Shown here piece by piece: positions 1 to 6,583 of a stretch of DNA of 9,012 bases. Numbering within the stretch: the first letter of the stretch is position 1; each line of letters starts with the position of its first letter. Below the pieces are notes generated by a model. The model made no database searches and had not been told where the DNA came from. It worked only from the letters and a program-made list of their open reading frames with translations. Made by a program: the position numbers and the translations under genes. The DNA is from Chloroflexota bacterium (GTDB lineage Bacteria > Chloroflexota > Dehalococcoidia > GIF9 > UBA5629), in the NCBI GenBank assembly GCA_026389635.1, contig JAPLHM010000237.1, forward strand, positions 1 through 9,012, read 5' to 3'.

Positions 1-51
1 CCATTTTTGTTCATGGAGGAGATCGAAGACCGCATGGGCTCTTTCAAGTAA
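1..51 (+). CDS. 3' end of a truncated upstream gene (possible)
   Basis: Frame 1 is open from the window edge to a TAA at 49-51 and would encode the tail PFLFMEEIEDRMGSFK. The acidic, helical-looking composition is compatible with a protein C-terminus. The stop lies just ahead of the promoter proposed for the next gene, as expected at a gene boundary. With only 16 residues, neither the family nor the reality of the gene can be established. Confidence 0.4.
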   Translation, partial: PFLFMEEIEDRMGSFK

Positions 52-53
52 AG

Positions 54-82
54 CTGACCTGTTTGCCAAATTCAGTTATAAT
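54..82 (+). promoter_or_regulatory. sigma70-type promoter for the redoxin-K+ channel-protease-cca run
   Basis: A -35 element CTGACC (54-59, four of six consensus bases) is separated by exactly 17 bp from a perfect -10 TATAAT (77-82). Initiation near 89-90 would give a leader of about 15 nt. That leader contains a weak ribosome site, GGTG, at 94-97, seven bases before the ATG at 105. No other comparably good promoter was seen in the short gaps between the next three genes, so this one may serve all four. Confidence 0.55.
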
Positions 83-104
83 ATGTCAAATATGGTGATA
101 TCAC

Positions 105-1895
105 ATGCAGGAAAGTGACAGTGCGTTCAGGAAACTTGAGCTGGAGAAATGCCGCGAGGAGCTGGCGTTGCTGCAAACCCGCTTCAACGTCGGTGAGGTC
201 GGCAGCGATGTATTTAACTCTAAAAGCGGCATCCTGCTCGACAAGATCAACCTGCTTGAAAAGGAAGTAAACAGCATACCCTTGTCTATTCGCGATAAAT
301 TAAAAAAACACAGGGCACTCTTAGTAGTCATAGCTGCTGTTGTCCTTGGCCTGCTGCTCTGCGCAGCGGTAGTGTTGTTTGTGCCGAGGGCAGGGACGGG
401 CGTGGGCAACATAGCCCCTGATTTCGTCATGCAGCTCAACGACGACAGCACCACGGCCCTCAGTTCCTTCCGCGGTAAAAATGTCGTCCTGGTCTTCTGG
501 GACAGGGATTTCTGGGACGAACGTTTCTTCGACATCAACGGCGTGGCGCGCAAGCTTTATACACCGGATAAACTGATCGAGCTTTATGGCAAATATCCGC
601 CCGGCGATCTGGCCATCATAGCCATTGCCTCCGGGGCCGGCAGCAACGAGATAGATGACCTCGTAAAAGAATACGGCATCGGTTTCCCCGTTATCACTGA
701 CACCTCGGGCAAGCTTCGCTCAAGCTATAATATCTCGTATGAGCCCACCAGCGTTTTCCTGGACAAGAACGGTATAATCAGGGCCAGGGTTGAAGGCCCC
801 ATCATGTCCCTGTCCGATTATGAGCAGATCATCCACGCGGTTGGCAGCGGCGCATCCGTAAATGCGCCAAAACCGCCCATCACGGATGTACTCGTCCAAG
901 CGAATAACGAGAAAAGCGCCATGGTGAACTGGAGCACGGCCCTGCCGACCACTACCCAGGTCGACATAGATGGTAAGAATATTCAAACTGTGATAACGCA
1001 GGATCCGGTCACCCTGCACTCGCTAAATATCAAGGACCTGTCTCCAAATACCCCTTACCACATCAGGATCCTGTACAACGTGAATAATATCAACGTTTCA
1101 GAGCATTCTTTCAGCGCCCTGGCCGACACTGTGGTTTCCAAACGCTTCCTGGCCACGACGTCAGGCACAGATGGGAGCTACCCGGAGATATCCGGAGCCG
1201 GTACCAGTTCGGTTACCGATTCCTCCATACTTGTAACATGGAAGACCGACGAGCCAGCCAGCGGCGAAGTCGATTTCAGCGTCAGCCAGGATATCAATGG
1301 CACAGTGTCCCAGGGAACCAGCCTGAACATCTGGCACACGGTCAAGCTGGACGGTCTGATGCCGGATACCCAGTATTCCCTCAAGCTGAGATCGAAGGAC
1401 GCCAGCGGTAAGGAGGCTTCGCAGGACCTGCCTTCAGTCAGAACGCTGAGCACGGTGGAGACAGCGCCACAGGTGGGCAAGCGGGCGCCCGATTTTACCC
1501 TTGTATCAACGGATGGTACACAATATAAATTGAGCCAGTTCCTGGGCCGCAAGGTCCTGCTCAATTTCTGGCTGGAAGGTTGCCCCGCCTGCGAACTGGA
1601 GATGCCGCTGCTGCAGGCAGCTTACGACAAATACGGGCGCGACCAGTTAGCCATACTGGCAGTTAACGTGCGCGGAGACACCGACAAGGTCAAGTACTAC
1701 GCGGCCAATGAAAAACTCACGTTCCCTGTGCTGCTGGACAGCGAAGGCGTGGCGGACGGCGTTTACAAGGGGCCGGCATTCCCCACAACCTTTTTCATAG
1801 ATTCCACCGGCATCATCCGTGAGATCAAGTCCGAACGTTTCCAGACACTCAGCGAGATAGATGACGCCCTGGCTAAATTAGACTGCTGCAAGTAG
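105..1895 (+). CDS. membrane-anchored protein with two redoxin (TlpA-like) domains flanking two FN3-like domains
   Basis: The 596-residue protein begins with a charged, probably coiled-coil cytoplasmic segment (about 5-57). Basic residues (RDKLKKHR, 63-70) and one hydrophobic helix (71-93) follow, predicting N-in/C-out topology with everything else outside the membrane. Residues 100-248 form an AhpC/TlpA-like redoxin fold (APDF at 104-107, cis-Pro-type motif YEPTSVFLD at 212-220). It has no cysteines: FWDRDFWDE (131-139) stands where a WxxxCxxC motif is expected. Two FN3-like beta domains follow (about 258-340 and 360-448; the second has the typical VTWKTDEPASGEV and LMPDTQYSLKL). A second redoxin (457-590) is intact, with C493-P-A-C496 and the cis-Pro loop FPTTFFID (559-566). 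The chain ends in the vicinal pair C594-C595. Inferred role: extracytoplasmic thiol-disulfide exchange, perhaps in surface or secreted protein maturation. The substrate is unknown. The domain assignment is firm; the physiological role is not. Confidence 0.85.
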   Translation: MQESDSAFRKLELEKCREELALLQTRFNVGEVGSDVFNSKSGILLDKINLLEKEVNSIPLSIRDKLKKHRALLVVIAAVVLGLLLCAAVVLFVPRAGTGVGNIAPDFVMQLNDDSTTALSSFRGKNVVLVFWDRDFWDERFFDINGVARKLYTPDKLIELYGKYPPGDLAIIAIASGAGSNEIDDLVKEYGIGFPVITDTSGKLRSSYNISYEPTSVFLDKNGIIRARVEGPIMSLSDYEQIIHAVGSGASVNAPKPPITDVLVQANNEKSAMVNWSTALPTTTQVDIDGKNIQTVITQDPVTLHSLNIKDLSPNTPYHIRILYNVNNINVSEHSFSALADTVVSKRFLATTSGTDGSYPEISGAGTSSVTDSSILVTWKTDEPASGEVDFSVSQDINGTVSQGTSLNIWHTVKLDGLMPDTQYSLKLRSKDASGKEASQDLPSVRTLSTVETAPQVGKRAPDFTLVSTDGTQYKLSQFLGRKVLLNFWLEGCPACELEMPLLQAAYDKYGRDQLAILAVNVRGDTDKVKYYAANEKLTFPVLLDSEGVADGVYKGPAFPTTFFIDSTGIIREIKSERFQTLSEIDDALAKLDCCK

Positions 1896-1924
1896 CGCTA
1901 CTTCTCCGGTTGCGGGGTCACGAT

Positions 1925-2953
1925 ATGGGTAACAGAAACCGTTATATCAAATGGTCCATAGCCCTGGTATTTCTCCTTGCTCTCGGCACGGCCGGCTATA
2001 TGACCATAGAACACTGGGGTTTCTCTGATTCCCTTTACATGACGGTCATCACAATTGCCACGGTCGGTTTCGGCGAGGTGCACCCGCTCTCCAGTGCCGG
2101 CCGCATCTTTACCATTATTCTCATACTGTTTGGGGTTGGAACCGCCTTTTATATTCTCACCAGCATCGTGCAGGCAACACTGGAAGCTGAGTTCGGATCG
2201 TTCAGGAGGTCCCGTATGGAAGCCAGGATCAAGAAACTGGAAAATCACTTCATTCTTTGCGGCTACGGCCGCGTGGGTGAGGCTATCGCAGCCACCCTCA
2301 AACAGCAAAAATCTGACTTTGTGGTCATCGACCATAGCTTGAACAGCCATAACCGCGCCATCCAGGACGGCTGCCTGAGCATAATGGACGATGCAACAAA
2401 CCACGATGTGCTCAAGCGCGCCGGTGTAGAGAAGGCCAATGGACTGATCACCGCGTTCGGAGACGACGCTTACAATACCTATGCGGTGCTGACGGCACGC
2501 GAGATCAACCCCAGGCTCACCATCATCGGCCGCGCCAACAACAATGATGCCGTGCGCAGGCTCAAACAGGCCGGCGCTACCCATATAATCCTGCCCGAGG
2601 TGATCGGAGGCCAGCAGATGGCACGCCTGGCGCTGAGGCCGGCCACGGTCCAGTTCATCGAGACGATCCTGTCCAGCAAGCAGGGGGAGTACCTTGTCGA
2701 GGAAGTTTATATCAACGAGAGTTCCACCCTCATCGGCAAAAGCATAAAGGACATCGAGGAAAAATTCTCCGGTGTGCGCTTCCTGGCCATCAGGAAGAAG
2801 GACGGCGACATCATCATCAATCCCGGCCTGGGTACGGCTGTCGAAGCCGGTGGCAGCCTGACAGCTTTCGGCGACATGGAACAACTGCAGGCAGTCGAAG
2901 GCTGCTGTTCATTTAGCCGTGACAGCAGGGGACCTATAGTCCCCGACCTGTAA
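1925..2953 (+). CDS. two-TM potassium channel with RCK (TrkA-N/TrkA-C) regulatory domain
   Basis: This is a MthK-like ligand-gated K+ channel subunit of 342 residues. TM1 is about 10-28, the pore helix about 35-45, the selectivity filter T46-V-G-F-G50, and TM2 about 61-84. A linker leads to an RCK-N Rossmann domain (about 108-225) with the dinucleotide-binding loop G113-Y-G-R-V-G118 and the acidic residue D136 closing beta-2. An RCK-C domain (about 255-325) follows. In this family, tetrameric pores are gated by a cytoplasmic RCK ring that binds nucleotides or cations, giving regulated K+ flux across the inner membrane. The ATG at 1925 was chosen because GGGGT (1914-1918) is well placed as a ribosome site. 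A TTG at 1910 would add five residues and has no better signal. The gene follows the redoxin gene after 29 bp and is probably co-transcribed. The ligand cannot be read from the sequence. Confidence 0.9.
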   Translation: MGNRNRYIKWSIALVFLLALGTAGYMTIEHWGFSDSLYMTVITIATVGFGEVHPLSSAGRIFTIILILFGVGTAFYILTSIVQATLEAEFGSFRRSRMEARIKKLENHFILCGYGRVGEAIAATLKQQKSDFVVIDHSLNSHNRAIQDGCLSIMDDATNHDVLKRAGVEKANGLITAFGDDAYNTYAVLTAREINPRLTIIGRANNNDAVRRLKQAGATHIILPEVIGGQQMARLALRPATVQFIETILSSKQGEYLVEEVYINESSTLIGKSIKDIEEKFSGVRFLAIRKKDGDIIINPGLGTAVEAGGSLTAFGDMEQLQAVEGCCSFSRDSRGPIVPDL

Positions 2954-2974
2954 AACGTATTAAGGAAAAATTCA

Positions 2975-3895
2975 ATGGCTTTACGAACAAAAAAAATACT
3001 GCTCTTTATACTGCTGACTTTCTTCATCGACTGGTCGATGGTGTACCTCTATATCACGGCGGGAGGCAAGGTCGACAGCGTCGGTATCATGCTGCTGGGC
3101 GCGGCCTATATGTTCGTGCCCATGATCGTGACCATCGTGTTACAGAAGGCAGTGTTCAGGCAGCCATTGGCCGGTCCTATGGGCATCTCATTCAAGGTCA
3201 ACCGGTGGTTCTTCGTGGCATGGTTCCTGCCTCCCATAATCGCCTTTGCCGTGATGGGGGTCAGCCTGCTTATGCCGGGGGTAACATTTACCCCTGACAT
3301 GTCGGGCTTTATAGACTCGCTGGCATCGGCCCTCAATCCACAGCAAATGGATCAGGCCAGGGAGCAGTTAGCCGCCATGCCGGTGCACCCGGTATGGCTG
3401 ATAGTGGTGTTGGCTCTCATCTCCGGTACCACCACCAACGCCATACTGGGATTCGGCGAGGAGTTGGGCTGGCGCGGCTTCTTAGTAAAAGAGCTGTCCT
3501 TCATGGGCTTCTGGAAATCCTCCGCGCTGATCGGCTTCATCTGGGGGATCTGGCACGCACCGCTCATCCTGCTGGGACTCAATTACCCGCAGAATCCCCA
3601 ATTGGGCGTGCTGCTGATGACGGGTTGGACGATACTCCTCGCGCCCCTATTCAGCTACATCCGCATCAAGTCGCGCTCCGTTATAGCCGCCTCCATCTTC
3701 CACGGCACTATCAACGCAGTCCCCGGCCTGGCTATTATTCTCATCTCCGGCGGAAATGACCTGACAGTCGGGCTGACCGGCCTGGCAGGGTTCTTCGTCT
3801 TTGCACTGGCGGACATATTGCTCTTTATCTGCGACCGCTTTATCACCAGGGAAAAAGTAAACGTCATACTGAAACAGATGTCCGGGGAGCCTTAA
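2975..3895 (+). CDS. CPBP/CAAX-type intramembrane metalloprotease family protein
   Basis: This is a polytopic membrane protein of 306 residues with the three signature motifs of the CPBP (Abi/Rce1-like) family: E162-E163-L-G-W-R167 in a transmembrane helix, the F188xxxxxH194 region reading FIWGIWHAP, and H243-GTI-N247. Together these supply the glutamate and histidine residues that bind the catalytic metal and water in Rce1-type proteases. Hydrophobic segments lie at about 8-28, 36-57, 78-100, 139-160, 183-202, 208-227, 236-258 and 264-286. Bacterial members are implicated in peptide or bacteriocin processing and self-immunity, but most have no known substrate. No peptide precursor gene is visible nearby. 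AAGG at 2962-2965 is the likely ribosome site for the ATG at 2975. The stop codon directly abuts the next start (TAAATG), and that gene's ribosome site lies inside this one, suggesting translational coupling. Confidence 0.88.
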   Translation: MALRTKKILLFILLTFFIDWSMVYLYITAGGKVDSVGIMLLGAAYMFVPMIVTIVLQKAVFRQPLAGPMGISFKVNRWFFVAWFLPPIIAFAVMGVSLLMPGVTFTPDMSGFIDSLASALNPQQMDQAREQLAAMPVHPVWLIVVLALISGTTTNAILGFGEELGWRGFLVKELSFMGFWKSSALIGFIWGIWHAPLILLGLNYPQNPQLGVLLMTGWTILLAPLFSYIRIKSRSVIAASIFHGTINAVPGLAIILISGGNDLTVGLTGLAGFFVFALADILLFICDRFITREKVNVILKQMSGEP

Positions 3896-5131
3896 ATGCA
3901 GGCCGACGGACTGATTGAGCGCCTGCCCCCACCACTCCTCAAGCTGATTGTAACTGCCGGCAGGCTTGCAGATAAATCGGGTATAAAAGTCTACCTGGTA
4001 GGGGGTATCGTGCGTGATCTCATGCTCGGCCGCCCACCGGTTGACATCGATATTATGGCCGAGGGTGACGCCGTGCGGCTGGCACGACAGATGGCGCAAG
4101 AACCGGGCGCGCGGCTGACTGTCCATAGTGCCTTCGGCACGGCATCAATCAAAATCGACGGATTCGGCATAGACCTGGCCACCTGCCGCAGCGAAGACTA
4201 TATGTATCCCGGTGCGCTTCCCCGTGTGAGGGCGGGCGGCATACGGGACGACCTGCAGCGCAGGGATTTCACGATCAATGCCATGGCTGTATGCATCAAC
4301 ACGTCAAACCGTGGTGAACTGACCGACCTCTTCGGCGGACGGCAGGACCTGGCCGAGGGGCTGGTGCGCGTCCTGCACAATAAAAGCTTCCAGGACGATG
4401 CCACCCGCATGATGCGGGCGGTTCGCTACGAGCAAAGATTGGGTTTCAAACTTGAGAACAGTACATCAAAGCTCTTAAAACGCAGCCTGGATATGCTGGA
4501 TACGATCAGCGGCGACCGTTTGAAAAACGAGTTCGTTCTCTGGCTAAACGAGAGTCGGCCTGAAAAAATCCTGCGCCGGGCCGGCCGGCTCGGTGTCCTG
4601 GGCAAACTTCACCCCGCCCTCAAATGGGACCTCCCCATGAGCACGGCCTTCAGGCGGGCTGCTTCCGGGGGTGGCACGACAATGTCACGGCTGTATTTCT
4701 GCCTGCTCGTTTACAACCTGGACGAGGAGGAGCTGTATGAACTGCTGGGACGGCTCAACCTGACCGGCAGCCGGCTGGACCTGCTGAGCCACCAGTCCCT
4801 TGAACTCAAGGGTAAATGCGGGGAACTGGACAGGTTAGTTATAAAAAGATCGGCTTTATATTTTACGCTGAGGGAATACGACACCACGGCCATAGAGGCC
4901 AACCGTTATTACGCTAAGGCTCCGAACCTGCGCCGCAACCTCGGACTGTACTTGGACAGGCTACGCCATATAAAAACCTCCCTGGGCGGCAACGAACTGC
5001 TGAAACTGGGTGTGAAGGAGGGGCCAAAGCTGGGGACAATCCTGAAAAAACTCCTGGGTGCCAGGCTGGACGGGGCAGCCCAGTCTAAATGTGACGAGGT
5101 GCGCCTGGCACGCCGGTTGGCCGGTATCTAA
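3896..5131 (+). CDS. cca: class II tRNA nucleotidyltransferase (CCA-adding enzyme / poly(A) polymerase family)
   Basis: The 411-residue enzyme is predicted to build or repair the 3' CCA end of tRNAs from CTP and ATP in the cytoplasm. The N-terminal polymerase head has LVGGIVRD (34-41) and the catalytic carboxylates D50 and D52 (VDIDI). R122-R-D-F-T-I-N-A-M-A131 is the ribose-selecting motif B. D167-D168-A-T-R171, followed by MMRAVRY, is a form of the EDxxR motif whose Asp/Arg pair reads the incoming base; the usual Glu is Asp here. GDRLKNEF (206-213) matches the following ERxxxEL motif. The C-terminal end GGNELLKLGVKEGP (364-377) and LGxIL (379-383) matches the tail found in longer bacterial members. 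Length is normal. GGGGAG at 3884-3889 is a strong ribosome site. A pure A-adding enzyme cannot be excluded without a partner-gene survey. The stop overlaps the stop of the convergent VTT gene. Confidence 0.9.
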   Translation: MQADGLIERLPPPLLKLIVTAGRLADKSGIKVYLVGGIVRDLMLGRPPVDIDIMAEGDAVRLARQMAQEPGARLTVHSAFGTASIKIDGFGIDLATCRSEDYMYPGALPRVRAGGIRDDLQRRDFTINAMAVCINTSNRGELTDLFGGRQDLAEGLVRVLHNKSFQDDATRMMRAVRYEQRLGFKLENSTSKLLKRSLDMLDTISGDRLKNEFVLWLNESRPEKILRRAGRLGVLGKLHPALKWDLPMSTAFRRAASGGGTTMSRLYFCLLVYNLDEEELYELLGRLNLTGSRLDLLSHQSLELKGKCGELDRLVIKRSALYFTLREYDTTAIEANRYYAKAPNLRRNLGLYLDRLRHIKTSLGGNELLKLGVKEGPKLGTILKKLLGARLDGAAQSKCDEVRLARRLAGI

Positions 5132-5727
5132 AAATGCCAGCCCTGTAATAACAGGGGCAACCGGTGCGCAATGTTGCACAAAACAATGGCCCGCGGTACC
5201 TTGCCGCACCAGGCAGCCAGCAGGAATTTCCACCATCTTATCTTGAGCGCCCCGGCGGCCAGTCCCACCAGGTCGAAGAGCACGACAGGCACGAGGGCCA
5301 CGCCGAAAATGGCCCATGCGCCGTAGCGGTCCATCCAGCGTACTGCCTTCTGATAGGCCGGCATGCGTTCATCGGCTATTATCTTTTCTCCAATATACCC
5401 AACCCAGTAAGCTGTCAGTTCTCCTATGGCGTCGCCTGTGCCGGCGGCAATTCCCACCAGGACAGGGTCCCACACAATTGCAGCAGCGAGCACAATAGCT
5501 GTGCCGGGTGTGGGAACAAAGATGGTGGAACTGCTGAGCAGGCTGACAGCAAAAACCACCAGGTAGGCCAGCCAGCCGTAATTTTGCAGGGAAAGGGTGA
5601 GGGTGTCACGGAAACGGAAGAGCAGGAAGGCGATGGCAGCCGAAAGGGCCAGCATACCCAGCAGGAGCAGTCCCTCCTTGAGCCACTTGATCCTTGTACC
5701 TGTGGGCCTGCTACCCTCAGCAGTCAA
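5128..5727 (-). CDS. VTT/DedA (SNARE-associated, TVP38-like) family membrane protein
   Basis: This is a polytopic membrane protein of about 199 residues. After a short basic N-terminus it has a hydrophobic helix (about 18-38), then the VTT-domain signatures: VPTPGTAIVLAAA (71-83), a re-entrant-type stretch GTGDAIGELTAYWVGYIGEK (96-115) and LVPVVLFDLVGLAAGAL (145-161). DedA/TVP38 relatives are lipid scramblases or flippases acting on membrane lipids such as undecaprenyl phosphate or phosphatidylethanolamine; the substrate here is unknown. The start is uncertain. The TTG at 5727 sits just after a GGGAGGAG ribosome-like run and overlaps the ispE stop by 11 bases, which favours coupling. Another TTG at 5754 would add nine residues. 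A later ATG would cut into the first helix. It is the last gene of the rsmA-ispE operon, and its stop codon overlaps that of cca. Confidence 0.82.
   Translation of the reverse strand: MTAEGSRPTGTRIKWLKEGLLLLGMLALSAAIAFLLFRFRDTLTLSLQNYGWLAYLVVFAVSLLSSSTIFVPTPGTAIVLAAAIVWDPVLVGIAAGTGDAIGELTAYWVGYIGEKIIADERMPAYQKAVRWMDRYGAWAIFGVALVPVVLFDLVGLAAGALKIRWWKFLLAAWCGKVPRAIVLCNIAHRLPLLLQGWHF
5130..5159 (-). terminator. intrinsic terminator inside the end of the VTT gene
   Basis: Read on the - strand, TGCC plus CCTGT (5159-5151, sharing the GC run) pairs with ACAGG then GGCA (5146-5142 and 5138-5135), with a tetranucleotide loop (5150-5147) and a three-base bulge. TTTTT (5134-5130) follows immediately. 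This is a plausible Rho-independent terminator for the rsmA-ispE-VTT transcript. It lies entirely within the last codons of the VTT frame and its T-tract touches the TAG stop. The + strand side has no T-tract after the hairpin, so it should not terminate cca. Confidence 0.55.
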
Positions 5728-6583
5728 TCTCCTCCCTTCCCACGGACGTAACAAGATAGGAATCTAATCCACCGGCCATCAGCCTGGCATGGATACCGGA
5801 TGCCTGCCTCTCGTCATGCAGCATGGTGAAAAGCACCGGTCCGGACCCCGCCAGGTGGACTTCCGGCGCCCCCGCCTTGAGAAACTCCTCCATATATTTA
5901 TCCAAACCCGGGAAAGCAGCGGGGGTCACTTTTTCAAAAACGTTGTAAAGCGGCGCCGGCTTTCTCTCACCCCTATTCTCAAATAGTTCTCTCATGCCGG
6001 ATGAAAGGTCGCCGGAAGTATAATGGCCGGGTTTTACCAGCCGGTAAAGCGCAGCGGTCTTGTCGGGTGAAACAGCCATATCAGGCCTTAGCAGGACGAA
6101 CCACGCTTGATCGAGGTCTGCCAGGGGCGTGACCCATTCTCCCCTGCCCCCGATCAGGCAGGCGCCTCCGTAAATAAAAAAAGGCACATCGGAGCCAAGG
6201 CCGGCCCCGATAGCCGCCAGTTGCTCCCTGGTCAGTTCGAGTCGCCACAGCCTGTTTAGGCCACGCAGCACGGCTGCGGCGTCGCTGCTTCCACCCCCCA
6301 GCCCGGCTCCCACGGGTATGTTCTTCTCCAGCCCTATAACCGCTCCCATCGAGCATCCCGCAAATTTTGCCAGGGCCTCGGCAGCCTTTAAAACTATGTT
6401 GGCGCGGTCCGGAAGCCCGGGCAGGCTGAAATCCAGCTTTATGTGGCTGGCAGGTTCCAGCGTTAACACGTCGTAGAGGCTCACGGTCTGCATGATGCTG
6501 GCGATCTCGTGATAGCCGTCGTCACGCTTGCCCAGTACCTCAAGCACCAGGTTAACCTTGGCAAAAGCCTTGAGCGTCAGCAC
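5717..6583 (-). CDS. ispE: 4-diphosphocytidyl-2-C-methyl-D-erythritol kinase
   Basis: This GHMP-family kinase phosphorylates CDP-ME with ATP to CDP-ME 2-phosphate in the MEP (non-mevalonate) isoprenoid pathway, in the cytoplasm. Visible signatures are LKAFAKVNLVLEVLGKRDDGYHEI (4-27, with conserved K9), the ATP loop P90-VGAGLGGGSSDAA103, the catalytic-base region GSDVPFF (130-136, D132), and the GHMP C-terminal motif LAGSGPVLF (244-252). The GTG start at 6583 gives 288 residues, the usual family length. It places the conserved LKAFAKVN at the N-terminus, and AGGGG lies seven bases upstream. An ATG at 6619 would add twelve unconserved residues with a badly spaced ribosome site. The GTG overlaps the rsmA stop (GTGCTGA), pointing to coupled translation. 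Confidence 0.95.
   Translation of the reverse strand: MLTLKAFAKVNLVLEVLGKRDDGYHEIASIMQTVSLYDVLTLEPASHIKLDFSLPGLPDRANIVLKAAEALAKFAGCSMGAVIGLEKNIPVGAGLGGGSSDAAAVLRGLNRLWRLELTREQLAAIGAGLGSDVPFFIYGGACLIGGRGEWVTPLADLDQAWFVLLRPDMAVSPDKTAALYRLVKPGHYTSGDLSSGMRELFENRGERKPAPLYNVFEKVTPAAFPGLDKYMEEFLKAGAPEVHLAGSGPVLFTMLHDERQASGIHARLMAGGLDSYLVTSVGREEIDC

Noticed and set aside
101..553. - strand open frame opposite the start of the redoxin gene
   Set aside because: Its Ser/Thr/Arg-rich composition is typical of antisense to a coding gene, and it has no motif.
1898..2884. Long open frame on the - strand (328 codons) opposite the K+ channel
   Set aside because: It is antisense to a channel gene with unmistakable filter and RCK motifs. 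Its translation has no recognisable domain, and its length reflects codon bias in GC-rich DNA.
3647..4126. - strand open frame spanning the protease-cca junction
   Set aside because: It crosses two well-supported opposite-strand genes and shows no motif or ribosome site.
5141..5156. Hairpin CCCTGT/ACAGGG as a terminator for cca on the + strand
   Set aside because: No T-tract follows it on the + strand; the T-tract is only on the - strand side.
5164..5751. + strand open frame of 195 codons opposite the VTT gene
   Set aside because: The - strand frame has clear VTT signatures and membrane helices. The + frame gives a low-complexity hydrophilic translation with no family resemblance.
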